DNA from: Himantopus leucocephalus
Taxonomy: Eukaryota > Chordata > Aves > Charadriiformes > Recurvirostridae
Reading direction: 5' to 3'
DNA length: 64,000 nucleotides
Assembly: GCA_003993805.1 (NCBI GenBank)
Contig: RSEF01000003.1
Span: 83,349,133 to 83,413,132 of the forward strand
Positions 36,371 through 48,869 of the stretch are shown here, one piece after another. The notes beneath the pieces are model-generated. The model saw nothing but the letters and a program-made list of their open reading frames with translations, did not search any database and had not been told where the DNA came from. The first letter of the stretch is position 1. Every line of letters begins with the position of its first letter. Made by a program: the position numbers and the translations under genes.

Positions 36371-39300
36371 AGATTGTGTCACATAACTCTTGTCAAGGAA
36401 AGTTTTATCATCACTGAAAACAGTTGAGTTCGGGGTTTGTTTTTTTTTTTTTTCCCCCCTGTTGTTTTTGTTGCATCAGTGTTTTTGACCAAATAAATAC
36501 ATTAATTTCTGACCAGATTGTTGGTTGAAATAATGTAGCATATGCTGTCTGATTTTTTTAAAAAAACTTTCTCCTTTCATACAGGCCCTTTAAGGCCTTA
36601 TTTTAAAAGAACACATTAAGAACAGAGTTTTCATCCAAAAAGTAAAACAAATGGAGGCTGACAGGGCTGATGTGTGGAATGTTTCTACATGTCAAAAAGA
36701 AGCTGGCCCATTTCTTTCTCTGAGTTTCCCTTCTGTTTTCATAGACCATAAACTTTTTTTTAGCTTTTGAGCAAAGCATTCAGTCAGGCTTTAGAATGAT
36801 AGATATATGGGTCTTGTGGTTATGTCTGTGGTCCTATTTCACTTCACAAATTCCTGGAATTTCTTAAAAATAAATTATAAGTCACTATTGCTGGCAATAA
36901 GTTCTAGGATAGTAGTTATTGATAACAGTATATTAGAGGTAAGAGAAGATATCATAGATGATTTAGAAAATATTTCTGGCTATTCAAATAAAGCATTAGT
37001 CATAACAAGATGTCTTTGGCCCTGGAAAATCCTGGGAAATCCAAATGCATGCTTTGCCAGGAGTTGCCTCTTGCTTTATGTTGTGTGTATTGCACACTCT
37101 TTAGCACTTCCAGTGAAACTTACTGCTTCAAATGACAAACGTGGTAGATTAATAAGTATATTTATATGACAGCAAGTACAATTAGGTTCCTTAATTCAAC
37201 ACATGGCAGTTTTAAAAAAAAAATTAGTGTACAGCACTTTTGACTGTGATCAATATATTTCAGTCTCTTGATGCAGCAGTTTTCACTGACACAGTTAAAT
37301 CTAAGAATAAGGTCATAAGTACAAAAAATTCTTGCTGGCAAACAACGTTGTATAGCTTTAGATTTTTAGGTCACATACCAAATGAACCCTCTGGATATCA
37401 CCCACGTTCCTGAAGTTATAGATTTTTATTTCTGCAGTTCTGTTGCATATTCAAATATGTACCGTACAACTGTAAGCTCTACAGCAACATTTGTTGTGAC
37501 AAATATGTCTCAGTAATGAGGTCTAATCTCCATATTATCCTTGTCTCTGCTTCTAGCTGTTGTGCTATAAGCAACAGATCATACATTTATTTCCTATAGG
37601 GCTCAAGAATAAGTTTTTTGAGTTTTTGGTTGGTTGGTTGGTTGTTTTTTGTTTCTTTTAATAGTCTGATCTATTACCATAACAATAACCTGCTGCAAGC
37701 TTACGGTAAGTGACTCCCTGAGGACTTACTGCATGGACCCATGCATCCCATAAACACAACTGTTCCGTGTCACTCCAGAAGAACTTCTAGTGCTGGATAA
37801 AATACACTTCCAATATCATTGCCAGGCTGAAGAATCATTATACTTTTTTGGGCATAAATTGCAGTTGTAGGTGTATGCACATACAACAATACTTGAAATA
37901 GCTTTATTAGTAGAAAACAGAAGAAAAAAAGAAAACAGCAAGAGGGTTCTTGATAATTTTTTGGAAATAGATGAAAAAAGATATTAGAGGGAGTCCTATT
38001 TCTTATTCACTCTTTTGAGCGTACAAAACTAATTTACTTAAAAAAGCATTAGTTCATCGGGGTATGAATGGTTTCTTATTTTTTTGTGTCAATCTTATGT
38101 TTGTGTTACAGAGAACATGCAAGCACATTTGTACAGGATCTTACAGGATCATTGTGAAATTAACTGGCAATCTACCTGAAGTTACCTCACATCTCTGGAA
38201 CAATTTTACATAAAGCACCAGTGCAAGATCATCTATAATTAATTTTATCAATAAATTAATAGCTTTCATTTTATGATGGTTTATATGTCTTCCTTGGAAA
38301 TCAAGGAACTGATTCCAACATGTCAAAAAATTCCTGAATTTCCAATTGGTTTCAGGGATTTATGAGGGGCAAAATACAGGAAACAAAAATGCAACAACAG
38401 AAACAGTCATTTCAAAGCTAAATTGGAGGAAAGCTGAGCATCTTTAAATTCAGAGTTTGTAGTAACTCAGATTCTGCATTTGTGCTGTTATTTTGAACAG
38501 CTTTATATATAATATGGCGGTGTGAGACATTAAAACTCATGTGCTATGAGAAGCAATATATGGCTGATTATTTCTTTTTCCCTCTTACTAACAGAAATAT
38601 GGTGCTTCATAGCAACTTTTGAATTTATTATGCTAGCATACAAGAAAGTCTATTAAATTTAGTATCATTTCACAGATTGTAAAACCCCTAGATTTTGTGA
38701 AATTTCAGAAGACAGTCTTTGTTCTTTCTAATCATAATTTCTGTGAGGTTTCATCTTTCCAACTCACTGAAAATGGAAATTGTTATACAAAAAAGCTCAT
38801 TCAGGAGGGCTGAAACATAATAATGAATGGAAAGCGACAAAAGAGACATACCTGTTTCTGCTAATGCTGTATGTCTTGCTTTAGCAAGCTCTTCATGTTC
38901 TTCAGCTTCACACAAACCTCACAGAGAGGTAAATTATTGCTGTTTTTTCTTATTACTACCTGTTCTTACAGGACAACCCTCTAAAGTCTCCAGGGCATCA
39001 ATTCTGAGAATAAAAGGTCTTACTGCCATTTATTGCCACTGTGAATTCAGTGAGATTTTCCTTTACTTTATATTTAATTATATGTTAAAATACTAAACAC
39101 TATTACTGAAACAATATGAAACAAGAAATACATTCTGGGTGCAACTTTCCCATGTTTTATCCCAAACCAAGAGAGAAGTCAACTTCAGCCCCTTGAATAG
39201 CTTGTCCTTGTAATCAGACAACACAAATTTTTTCTCACTGGACATAGTGTGACACCACTGAACTACTGGCAATATACGCTTAGGCTTGGATACTTGGTAG

Positions 39301-41370
39301 GAATTAGATATCCAAATGCCTTTGAATATTTGACCCATGGTTATTTGTGTATTGTTTAGAGAACTGAAGCATAACTAAAGATATCACGAGGGTCTATTGA
39401 AATGCCTTCTGGAAAAGAATGCTTATTTAGAAAGGTGAGAATAATGTATTGTAATCATGTCCTTGAAAATGTCTGGACATCTTTAAATTGGAAATACTGA
39501 ACTAAAGAATTTCTCTCTCTAAGTAAAATCTCACTTAGAATACTTCAATCGACCTACACAGAGAACGGCTGTGGGCCCTCAGGATCTGAAATCTAACTTG
39601 ACCTGTAAAATGAAAAGTCTGAATTTAAAAAATCCTCTCTATTCTTAAAAACTGTAAGTCTCTGAATCTTTACTTTTTTTGGGTTTGCTTATTTTTTTTA
39701 GAAGAAAATAATATATACTGCAACTATCTGTTGATTGATCTGCTACAGATTTATTAATAGGTTGATATAGGAACTGTTTGATAAAACCAGAAAGAATAAA
39801 GTCCATTGTGGACATTTGCACTGAACCTCAAAATATACAGAGTCAAGCAGTAGAGTAGTAAGAGGAGGTATTTCAGTGTTGGCGATGAGGTAAAGCTGTT
39901 GGATGTCTTTCAAATTATTATGCCAGTCCAGATATTTTTTGCATAATGAGAACATCTTTCATGTGTCAGAACAGGTTTTGATTATAACTAAATAAGAGAA
40001 AGCAGGGATATGTTGATAAGGTCACCTTTAATGTAAAGTTTGGTCTGAGTTGTCTAAAGTACTTAATGGAACAAGGAAACCTGCTGATGAAGTGAGGCAT
40101 TCAGAGAAAGAAATATTGTAGAATACTGTATTTTGCAGGAAAGAAATAAACATTCCTTTCCTTAAAAAAATAAAAAAATCACTTATATTGAGCAAAGAAA
40201 AGATCAGTTACAGTAAACAAACAAAATGTTAATAATGAAACAGAAATTTTGTTATTTACAATGATAAATTATTTCTTCAATCTCATTATATGAAATTAAT
40301 TGGTTTTATTTATTATGTTTATTACAGTAACCATGAAAACCTTGTTCTAAATATGTTTGAGTAGCCTCTGCCTGGTTGTAGCTGCGTCTTCATGAAAGTT
40401 ATCATATTATGTGTCCAGAAAAGAAAACAAAAGAAAACATTGATTTGAATAGCATATTATTATCCACAGAACTCACTGTCAAAGGGTGCTGGGGGGGTAT
40501 AAGCTTAATTTTTATATTTTTATATATTATATTATTTCTATATAGTCTTACCCAGTAAGACTAGTATGTTCCTATTAAAAACTTCAAAGTCACTCAATAC
40601 ACAAAATATTTTGATATCTACCCCCCAAGATAAACTTAGGGGAAATAACCAATTTTAGTAAGGGCTAATTGAAAGACTAAGAGGGTTTAATACACCACTG
40701 CAGTAATATAAATATACATTCCAAAGCTTCATGGACTTATTTTCTAGTTTTTGCAAGAGATTCTGGAGCTGGCCTTTGGATGAGGACTTGGATGCCACCT
40801 ATATTGGACATGTTTTTCAATCTCTTACCACAAGATGAACACATAGTTTCTGAAGAATAGTGTGACTATATCTAAACTCTTGCTTTCTCTTTTTCCTGAT
40901 TATGCCATTTTCTGTAGAAAAAAAATATTGCCTTTACTTACAGGCAATTTTTGGTTGTAGCCTGTCTTGGGTATAATACTACTACACCATGTGAACTCCT
41001 GGAAGTTTTGTTTGTAACTGCAGAAATGTGAAGGGTATTGATGTTATGTGCATTACCACACATATATATAACAAGCTCTCACAAAGTAGGTGCTGTCATT
41101 TTCCTCTGTATTTGTACAGTGTCTGAATTTAGGTGTTCTCAGTGGCATTACAATGCACTTTTTTATAAGTAACGGCAACAACCATGAAGACATGCTGCTT
41201 TTCTGTCTTTTTATAATCATGAGAATCTTTGAAAATAAACCACTTAAAGTGTTAAAGGACAGAACTGAGTTGTAATAGCAGTGCAGTGTAGGAAACACGC
41301 CAGAGAATACATGTTAAGCTTACAGTGCTGACAATAATAGCTAAACCTTTTATAATGCAATACAAATGTT
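36371..41370. other. Gene-free AT-rich stretch
   Basis: No gene, CR1 or LTR recognised. Small repeats only, such as (TTGG)n at about 37628-37643. A frame of about 120 codons at 36807-37169 shows no protein-like features and fits chance. Confidence 0.6.
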
Positions 41371-42345
41371 TTAGAATCATAAAATCATAGAATCACAAAA
41401 TCATAGAATTATAAAGTCATAGAATGGTTTGGGTTGGAAGGGGTTTTTAAGGTCATCTAGTCCAAGCTCCTCTGCAATAAGCAGGGACATCTTCAACTAG
41501 ATCAGGTTGCTCAGAGGCTTGTCCAACCCAACCTGGAATGTTTCCAGAGATGGGGTATCTACCACCTCTCTGGGCAACCTGTCCCAGTGTTTCACCACCC
41601 TTATTGTAAAAAAATTCTTCCTTCTATATAGTCTAAATCTTCCCACTTTCAGATTAAAGCCATTACTCCTTGTCCTATCACAACTAGTCCTGCTAAAATG
41701 TTCGTCCCCATCTTTTCTGTAGGCCCCTTTTAAGTGCTGAAAGGCCACAATGAGGTCTCCCTGGAGCTTTCTCTTCTCCAGGCTGAACAACTCCATCTCT
41801 CTCAGCCTTTCTTCATAGAAGAGGAGTTCCAGCCCTCTGATCATTTTTGTGGCCGTCCTCTGGACCCACTCCAACAGGTCCATATCTTTCCTGTGCTGAG
41901 GGCTCCAGAGATGGATGCAGTACTCCATGTGGGGTCTCACCAGAGCAAAGTAGAGGGGCAGAATCATCTCGCTCGACCTGCTGGCCACACTTCTTGTGAT
42001 GCAGTCCAGGATGCGGTTGGTCTTCTAGGCTGCAAGAGCACATTGTTGGCTTATATCCAGTTTTTCATCCACCAGTACCCCTAAGTCCTTGGCAAGGCTA
42101 CTCTCAATCCCTTCATCCCCCAGTCTGTATTGATACCAGGAGTTGCCCCAGCCCAGGTGCAGGACCTTGTGCTGGGCCTTTGAACCTCATGAGGTTTATA
42201 TGGGCGCACTTCTTGAGCTTGTCCAGGTCCTTCTGAATAGCATCCCATCCCTCAGGTGGGTCAACTGCACCACTCAGCTTGGTGCTGTCTGCAAATTTGC
42301 TGAATGCAGTCAATCCCACTGTCCCAACTAGAAAGTCTATTTCCA
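41371..42345 (-). mobile_element. CR1 LINE 3' half with damaged reverse transcriptase active site
   Basis: This copy runs from the reverse transcriptase motif C region to the octamer tail (41371-41425, degraded CATAGAAT units). The last 163 codons (41497-41988) are still open and include LVRPHMEYCIHLWSPQHRKD, LFSLEKRKLQGDLIVAFQHL and VRVVKHWDRLPREVVDTPSL, a clear CR1 ORF2 C-terminus. Further upstream two frameshifts separate the [17 protein letters not shown] piece. In the active-site box the sequence is Phe-Ala-Asp-Ser: the second catalytic Asp is replaced by Ser (codon at 42284-42286). Similarity fades at about 42345; a weak continuation to about 42450 is possible. Confidence 0.93.
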
Positions 42346-44345
42346 TATACTGTCTCAGTAATGGAGCAATTGTCCTACAAAGTTGGATTGTTGTTCTGTA
42401 TGATGGTCAACATATTAGGTCCCAGAGGAAGTCCTAAGCTTGGTAGGTGTTGCACAACATGTTATATGAGTTTATAGATTAGTAACCACCTCCCCATCAA
42501 GAAGTTGTGATTTATAGGCAGTTACATGAAGGTGTGTATGCCAGTGCTGTCTGCTCTGTACAGATACACATACATACGTGCACGTGACCTGTCACACATA
42601 TGTGACATATTTGTCATCTACTCTATGCTATGTGCTTCATATAGATGCACTCACAAATATATTTTAGATGTAGCAAATATTGTTATAAAGATCATTGAGC
42701 TCATGTTGATCAAAAATCGAGTGGCCTCATTAGCATGGTTTTAAATTAGTAAATCCTGGTGATAGCCTGGTAGGTTCCAGGCCTAGGATCAGAGGAACAG
42801 TCAGAAACTTTTCTTTTTCTTTTGAGGTGTGTTTGTGTGTTTCTGGAACATGAAAAGCATGACTCACATACTTTACCACAAAAATCAGATGTCCTTTTTT
42901 TAGTCCAGTTCCAAAATTGTTCCAAGAACTTCAGTTTTCATGCTAATTTTATTTTTAAGTTACATTTTGGACAGAAAAGCCTGAAAGAATGTTCCAGCAC
43001 TGAAGTTTGTAACTTAACATTAAGTAATTAAATGACTATGTTAGGTATATGAATGTTAAGATTATTTGTTTGAAAGGTAGGAGGCAACTGAAAAACCTCA
43101 AGCCTTAGTGTGTTACTGAGGGCATGATCCTTAAACCACTCTTGTAATTCAGAGTCCTGATTCATGAGTGTAGAACACATGGCACTGGCAATACTGGAGT
43201 TCCTGCTTAACTAGGCGGGGGTCAGGGAGTTGCTTTGTTTTGTTTTAATCTTTTTTACTGCAATGCTGCATAGCCTAATCATTTAGACACATTATGATGC
43301 CAAACTGAACAAAGAATGCATTAGTGTGCAGCAGGTCTCTAGAACATGACTTCATTATGGTTTTCCCAGAGGTTCAGTTAACATTATCTACAGCACCCCT
43401 TAACCAACAACTCCAGCTGGGCTTGGAAAAATACGAGGTAGGGGGAGTGCTGCACATACAGCAATTTTCCATTTTTGTTTCAACAAATATTGAAGATTAG
43501 TTAGTTAGTTAGCTAACATGCTTCCTCTGAAATTAGCAGTCTTTCTCCCCTGCCTTCATTTCCAGGGCGTCTGTGCATATATACCTACAGGTGTGTATAT
43601 ATACCTACATATACATTGTACTATGCACATACAAATAAACTATACATAGATGGCTGATATTATCACAGCTAGAAACTGAAACATGTAAGGGACTTAATTC
43701 TGCCTTTAATCATTTACTTACAGTTCTGCAGAATACAGTTTGGCAAACCATCAGTTGTTCTGCTTGTTTTCTTTTTTTTTTGTTTGAATGAAAGTAATTA
43801 TGATTGTAACAAATTAAGCATTGTATTTTTTTCCTTGTGGAGTGTGGTAAAGTATGTTTCTTCTTCAACTACCAGTTAAATCTTTGAATAGGTCTGGTTT
43901 TCATTGTAGAAAGCAAAAAAAAAAATTCGTCTGCTTTTTTTTTTTCTCCCAGATTCCTAAGTCTGGATGAGTAATATGAATAACAGGACCAAATAAAAGT
44001 CATCTGCTGAAAGAAATTATCTTAAAAAGTGGAAATGAAAAAAATGCCAGAAATACAACAGAAAATTCATCAGTATACAGTAGATAAGACAAAAGTACGG
44101 TTCTATTCCTATTACTACTGTGTCTTGATATCAATGTTGGGGATTAATGATATATGTTAGTTAAAAATTATTAAGTCTAGCAGTCTTGTGAATACAGATG
44201 AGAGAAAAGTGGAAGTAAAATCATTTGGTAGTCTTTCACGCTACTTTGTGAGGCTTCTAGTTACTCCAGTATAAAATTTGAAACATTTTAAAGTTCTCAC
44301 CATTGCCACCAAGTATCAACAGTGTTTGCCTTTATTATTTGAACT
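42346..44345. other. No gene recognised
   Basis: AT-rich sequence with small simple repeats, including TTAG units at about 43497-43512 and TATATACCTACA-type repeats at about 43575-43620. No frame of interest. Confidence 0.55.
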
Positions 44346-45144
44346 GTGCTAAGCGTGCTTCCCTGGGAAAGGCAGTCACCAGGAAAAAGCTAGTCAGTTC
44401 ACACAGCTTAGGCCAGAATCAGAATCGAACCACTTTATTAATTTATTAATGACATGTAATTAGCCCACAGTGAACTATACGTTCAGGATCAATATTGGTA
44501 ATATAACAGATAAATCATGATACCAGGCACTTGCAGAGCATTAATAAACAGCTCCCTATTTCCCCGCCCCCGTAACTAATCCCCAGGAGCACACACACAC
44601 TCCCGCACCCCCCAGCTCCCAGGCAGCCCCCCTCTGCCCCCGCCCCGTGGGTCGCAAGCCACCCCCCCGCCCCGGCGTGGGTCCCCACGCGTGTCCCCGC
44701 GGCCGGGGATGCTGCCGGCGCCCGCGGGGCTGCGCTGCCCGGCCCGGCCCGGGGCGGGGGGAGTGGGGGAGTGGCAGCCGGGTGGCGCTGCTGTCGGTCC
44801 CCCTGCAGGGTCTCCCCCACCTGATAACCCTTCACCCTGCATTTATGCCTCTGTTCAGGCTGGGTCCCTCTGTATTTCTGTTTCTTTTATTCTATTCAAC
44901 AGAATTTGTCTTCTCCTGGTTGATTCCCTGGTTACTCTTTGATCTGGCTGGTGGTCGTCTTGCTCTTTAACATGGCTGGTTTGGAGCAGATCCGCTCCTG
45001 CCGGTCCTGTGCACGTCACACACACACACACACACACACACACGCCCCACGCACACTCACGGTCCTGCCCTAACAGCTGGGGCTATCTAGGCCACCCCAT
45101 GTGTGGGTCGTGTGTGAGCACCCCACAGAGACCTTTATGTTACA
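44346..45144 (-). mobile_element. Probable minus-strand LTR with a CpG-rich core
   Basis: A sharp GC- and CpG-rich core lies at about 44560-44800 in an AT-rich landscape. Read on the minus strand, the order resembles an LTR. A TATA-like CATAAATGC at about 44837-44845 comes first, then the GC-rich stretch. An AATAAATTAATAAAG polyadenylation-like cluster follows at about 44433-44447, with a short remainder that could end in CA at 44346. A possible TG start lies at 45144. I found no target-site duplication and recognise no specific family, so a CpG island promoter of other origin remains possible. Frames in the core are proline/glycine/arginine-rich artefacts of composition. Confidence 0.4.
45017..45043. 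repeat. (CA)n microsatellite
   Basis: About 13 uninterrupted CA units, within the upstream part of the GC-rich islet. Confidence 0.9.
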
Positions 45145-45176
45145 GCCGCGGATGGTAAAACCATTCTTCTGCGGGG

Positions 45177-45214
45177 AAAAAAAAAAAAAAAAAAAAAAAA
45201 AAANAAAAAAAAAA
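45177..45214. repeat. A homopolymer with internal N
   Basis: Twenty-seven As, one N at 45204, then ten As. It directly follows the GC-rich islet, after GCGGGG. Confidence 0.9.
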
Positions 45215-45950
45215 GAATCAATTTCATACAGACATCATTTGGTTTTGTTCAACTTGTGTCATTCTTTTCGTTTCACCTTGTAAAAAATGTACTTTGGGAT
45301 TCAAGAAAGCCACCTGGGTAAAGGGAGATGGTTAAAAGAGACAGAGGATGCATCTTAGAGCAAGGGCAGTAGACAATTTAGGGCATCTTAAGATTTTGCT
45401 GCTTAAATACTGGATAGTTTTCCTGGAATTTCCAACAATCAAAGAGATATGCAGTTAATTCCACAGGCAAATTGAACTAGTCTGTTCTAGATACTTTAGG
45501 CAGTTTGGTTAGGACAGGATGGATTGTCCTGTGAAAGTTACTATTTCTGTCCAATGGATTTGAAAGGAACTTAAATTGATTATTGTGGGCTTACACAACA
45601 CAGTTTTAGACCTCTAAAGTTACATGTCAACTAAAAACTACCCATGCAGTCTTTACTCTTTACAAGTAGATGTCAAAGCTGAAGTCCTTGAAATCTCTGC
45701 CATCACAGCACAATTTCCCATTGAACCCTGGAAAATATTTCCAGCAGAATACAGAGTACAATTCTGTCTCTATACATATCCTGATTCAATGAAACTGTAA
45801 TGAAAACGAGCTTCCAACTCCCAGCAAATTCCTCTGTATCTCATTCTAGTTTTGGTGGATTTTTAATCCCTATCAAAACAAAGGTATTCAGTGAATCAGG
45901 TTAAAAAGAAGAAAAAAGTGCTTGTGATTATGAACCATTTCTGTACTGGA
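45215..45950. other. No gene recognised
   Basis: AT-rich sequence with nothing I can assign. Confidence 0.5.
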
Positions 45951-46031
45951 GTTTGTGCAGTGTCTGGCACAATCCTGGTCCATGAGTGAGTATCCTGCTA
46001 ACACAACACAAACTAAAAAAATATTATTATT
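45951..46031 (+). mobile_element. MIR-like SINE 3' tail
   Basis: GTGTCTGGCACAATCCTGGT and CCATGAGTGAG, then a region ending in ATATTATTATT, fit the 3' end of amniote MIR-type SINEs, which close with a 'GCACAATGGGGTCCTGGTCC' type block and an (AAT)n tail. No tRNA-like head is visible upstream. Confidence 0.5.
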
Positions 46032-46334
46032 CTGGCCTGTCAGTATAACACATTGGCATCATTTATCAAGAAACTCACCTTGAAAGTGGCATGGAAGGAT
46101 TCGTGATGGGGAGATGACCATCACTGTATTTTAGTTCTCACCCCACAGGATAACCGTGAGGCAGACCACAGCACCTTAGAAGCACAAAACTGAAGGAAAA
46201 GAGGTCCATGTAGCACTGGGTCCACTGGGGACAGGAATTACCAGCGCAATTATGACAAGGAGATTGATGAAACTGGTGGTTCCACCCTCAATCAGCTGCT
46301 TCGCTTGGTTCTGTTTTTTCATTCAATATCACTA
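46032..46334. other. Unassigned sequence in front of a CR1 fragment
   Basis: The part from about 46150 is less AT-rich. Its frame runs open into the CR1 fragment, but I cannot match it to CR1 or to another family. It may be a different repeat into which the CR1 inserted, or the other way round. Confidence 0.4.
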
Positions 46335-46470
46335 GGGCACAACAATCACAAAATGATTGAGTTCTCCATTCTTAGAGAAGTAAGGAGAGCGGGCAGCAGA
46401 ACTGCCACCTTGAACTTCCGAAGGGCAGACTTGTTTAGGAGAATGGTTGACAGAGTCCCTTGGGAGGCTG
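46335..46470 (+). mobile_element. CR1 ORF2 fragment, endonuclease end and linker, running into a gap
   Basis: Translation gives GHNNHKMIEFSILREVRR and then TATLNFRRADLFRRMVDRVP before the N gap. This matches the CR1 region where the endonuclease domain ends ('GHSDH.MIEF') and the linker begins ('RRADF.LFRRLVDRVPWEAV'). The Ser-Asp-His motif of the endonuclease is changed to Asn-Asn-His (46341-46349). The rest of the element would lie in the 1-kb gap; none is recognisable after it. Confidence 0.85.
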
Positions 46471-47470
46471 NNNNNNNNNNNNNNNNNNNNNNNNNNNNNN
46501 NNNNNNNNNNNNNNNNNNNNNNNNNNNNNNNNNNNNNNNNNNNNNNNNNNNNNNNNNNNNNNNNNNNNNNNNNNNNNNNNNNNNNNNNNNNNNNNNNNNN
46601 NNNNNNNNNNNNNNNNNNNNNNNNNNNNNNNNNNNNNNNNNNNNNNNNNNNNNNNNNNNNNNNNNNNNNNNNNNNNNNNNNNNNNNNNNNNNNNNNNNNN
46701 NNNNNNNNNNNNNNNNNNNNNNNNNNNNNNNNNNNNNNNNNNNNNNNNNNNNNNNNNNNNNNNNNNNNNNNNNNNNNNNNNNNNNNNNNNNNNNNNNNNN
46801 NNNNNNNNNNNNNNNNNNNNNNNNNNNNNNNNNNNNNNNNNNNNNNNNNNNNNNNNNNNNNNNNNNNNNNNNNNNNNNNNNNNNNNNNNNNNNNNNNNNN
46901 NNNNNNNNNNNNNNNNNNNNNNNNNNNNNNNNNNNNNNNNNNNNNNNNNNNNNNNNNNNNNNNNNNNNNNNNNNNNNNNNNNNNNNNNNNNNNNNNNNNN
47001 NNNNNNNNNNNNNNNNNNNNNNNNNNNNNNNNNNNNNNNNNNNNNNNNNNNNNNNNNNNNNNNNNNNNNNNNNNNNNNNNNNNNNNNNNNNNNNNNNNNN
47101 NNNNNNNNNNNNNNNNNNNNNNNNNNNNNNNNNNNNNNNNNNNNNNNNNNNNNNNNNNNNNNNNNNNNNNNNNNNNNNNNNNNNNNNNNNNNNNNNNNNN
47201 NNNNNNNNNNNNNNNNNNNNNNNNNNNNNNNNNNNNNNNNNNNNNNNNNNNNNNNNNNNNNNNNNNNNNNNNNNNNNNNNNNNNNNNNNNNNNNNNNNNN
47301 NNNNNNNNNNNNNNNNNNNNNNNNNNNNNNNNNNNNNNNNNNNNNNNNNNNNNNNNNNNNNNNNNNNNNNNNNNNNNNNNNNNNNNNNNNNNNNNNNNNN
47401 NNNNNNNNNNNNNNNNNNNNNNNNNNNNNNNNNNNNNNNNNNNNNNNNNNNNNNNNNNNNNNNNNNNNNN
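46471..47470. other. Assembly gap of exactly 1,000 N
   Basis: The round number points to a placeholder or estimated gap. The left edge lies inside a plus-strand CR1 fragment; the right edge is plain AT-rich sequence with no CR1. Long apparent reading frames across this block exist only because N was translated as unknown residues. Confidence 0.97.
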
Positions 47471-48340
47471 AATCTCTTTGCTATTATTTCAGATACTTGG
47501 ATTTGAGTAGGAAATTATTATTATTATTCTCTCATATCATGATTCTTCATCTTCTTGATCTTGCTGAGAAACCGTTACTCTTCCAACATATGTGTGTGTG
47601 TTTTTGAAGGACACACTATGCCATCATCTTTTGCTGATCTAATTATGATGTGGAAACAAACAATATTAAACTTCCTCATGATATTGAGGAGTTTGCTAAG
47701 AAGAATTAAACCTCTATTTAAACTAAATATCTTGAAGAGTCAGAAAATATATGATTGTGAATCAACACATTTGTTTTTCTTTTGCAAACTTATATTTAGA
47801 ATAGAGTCTAGAAAACTTTAAGTAAAAATGATACTTTGATTCTCATGTCAATAGACAAAATTAATTAAATAAAAAGGAATTTTAATGAAGGAAATATGCT
47901 CAGTTATCATACCAAATAACAATAAAACCTAGAGAACAGTTATAAGCAGAAAAGTAGCCACTTACAAAGATGCACGTGACCAGAGAACTAGAACTAAACT
48001 TGATACCAGAAAAATGTAAGAGTCAAAGATGTTCAGTCTGCCCAACACAGAGAACTAATTGCAGTCTAAATTTTAGGTGTTCAAATAAGTGCTGAAATAT
48101 ACAGTTGAGTAGGAAAACATGACTATTAAATGTCTCCAGAGAAATGTTGAGCACACCTATGGGGACAGCACTAGCTCTATCCCTAAATTTAGTGATTGTA
48201 TATGACCTTTTGGATTGGAGTAAGTATGTTCCTGCAGCTTTTACTAGCTTGGATCATGGGTTTTTTTTTTAATTCCATATCTGCTTAGAGCACTTGCAAA
48301 GTGAGGCTTTGTTGTTAGTGATAAAACTTTGATAGTTGGC

Positions 48341-48371
<31 letters not shown>

Positions 48372-48869
48372 GTAAATGGTCATTTAGTACAGTCTTTTGC
48401 TTTCTTATTTCTTGTCAGTACTGCAGTGGAATAGATCACTTGTTACATAACTTTTCTTTCTCTCTTTAGTCTCTACAAATTTATAAATACAAAGATTCAC
48501 TCCTCTTCACCAACAAAAATGAACATTTGTAATTTTACAAGGAACCATTTTTAGAAAATTTTAAAGCTGCTTTTCAAGCAATTATGTATTCGCTTCCAGT
48601 GCAAAAGTTCTCACAATATTTTCTCACAAATATTTTCAAAAGTTTTTGTTCTTTGCAAATTCTTGAGAAAAATTTCTCCCACCTTAGTATCTATAAAAGA
48701 ACAAAAAGAAATGCAGCCTGCAAATTACATAAGGAGATTTTATTCAATGTATAATTTACAAAAACTTTACTGTCTATATTTGTCACACCAGTTGAATACC
48801 TAAACTTTTAGTTACAACTTAGCCAGTGAAAGCCTATTATATTTTTTATTTTTTCAGCATAAATTTTTC
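47471..48869. other. No gene recognised
   Basis: AT-rich sequence with a T28 run at 48344-48371. No CR1 continuation is visible right of the gap. Confidence 0.55.
48344..48371. repeat. T28 homopolymer
   Basis: Twenty-eight Ts without an N. No retroelement body is recognisable on either side. Confidence 0.9.

Noticed and set aside
36807..37169. Plus-strand open frame of about 120 codons
   Set aside because: No domain or signal I recognise, AT-driven residue use; fits chance.
44515..44970. Overlapping frames on both strands rich in Pro, Gly, Arg and Ala
   Set aside because: They are open because the CpG-rich core lacks AT-rich stop codons. No domain is visible and both strands are open together, a sign of composition, not coding.
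46305..47607. Frames of 350-400 codons across the middle of the window
   Set aside because: They exist only because 1,000 Ns were translated as unknown residues. The only real residues belong to a CR1 fragment on the left edge.
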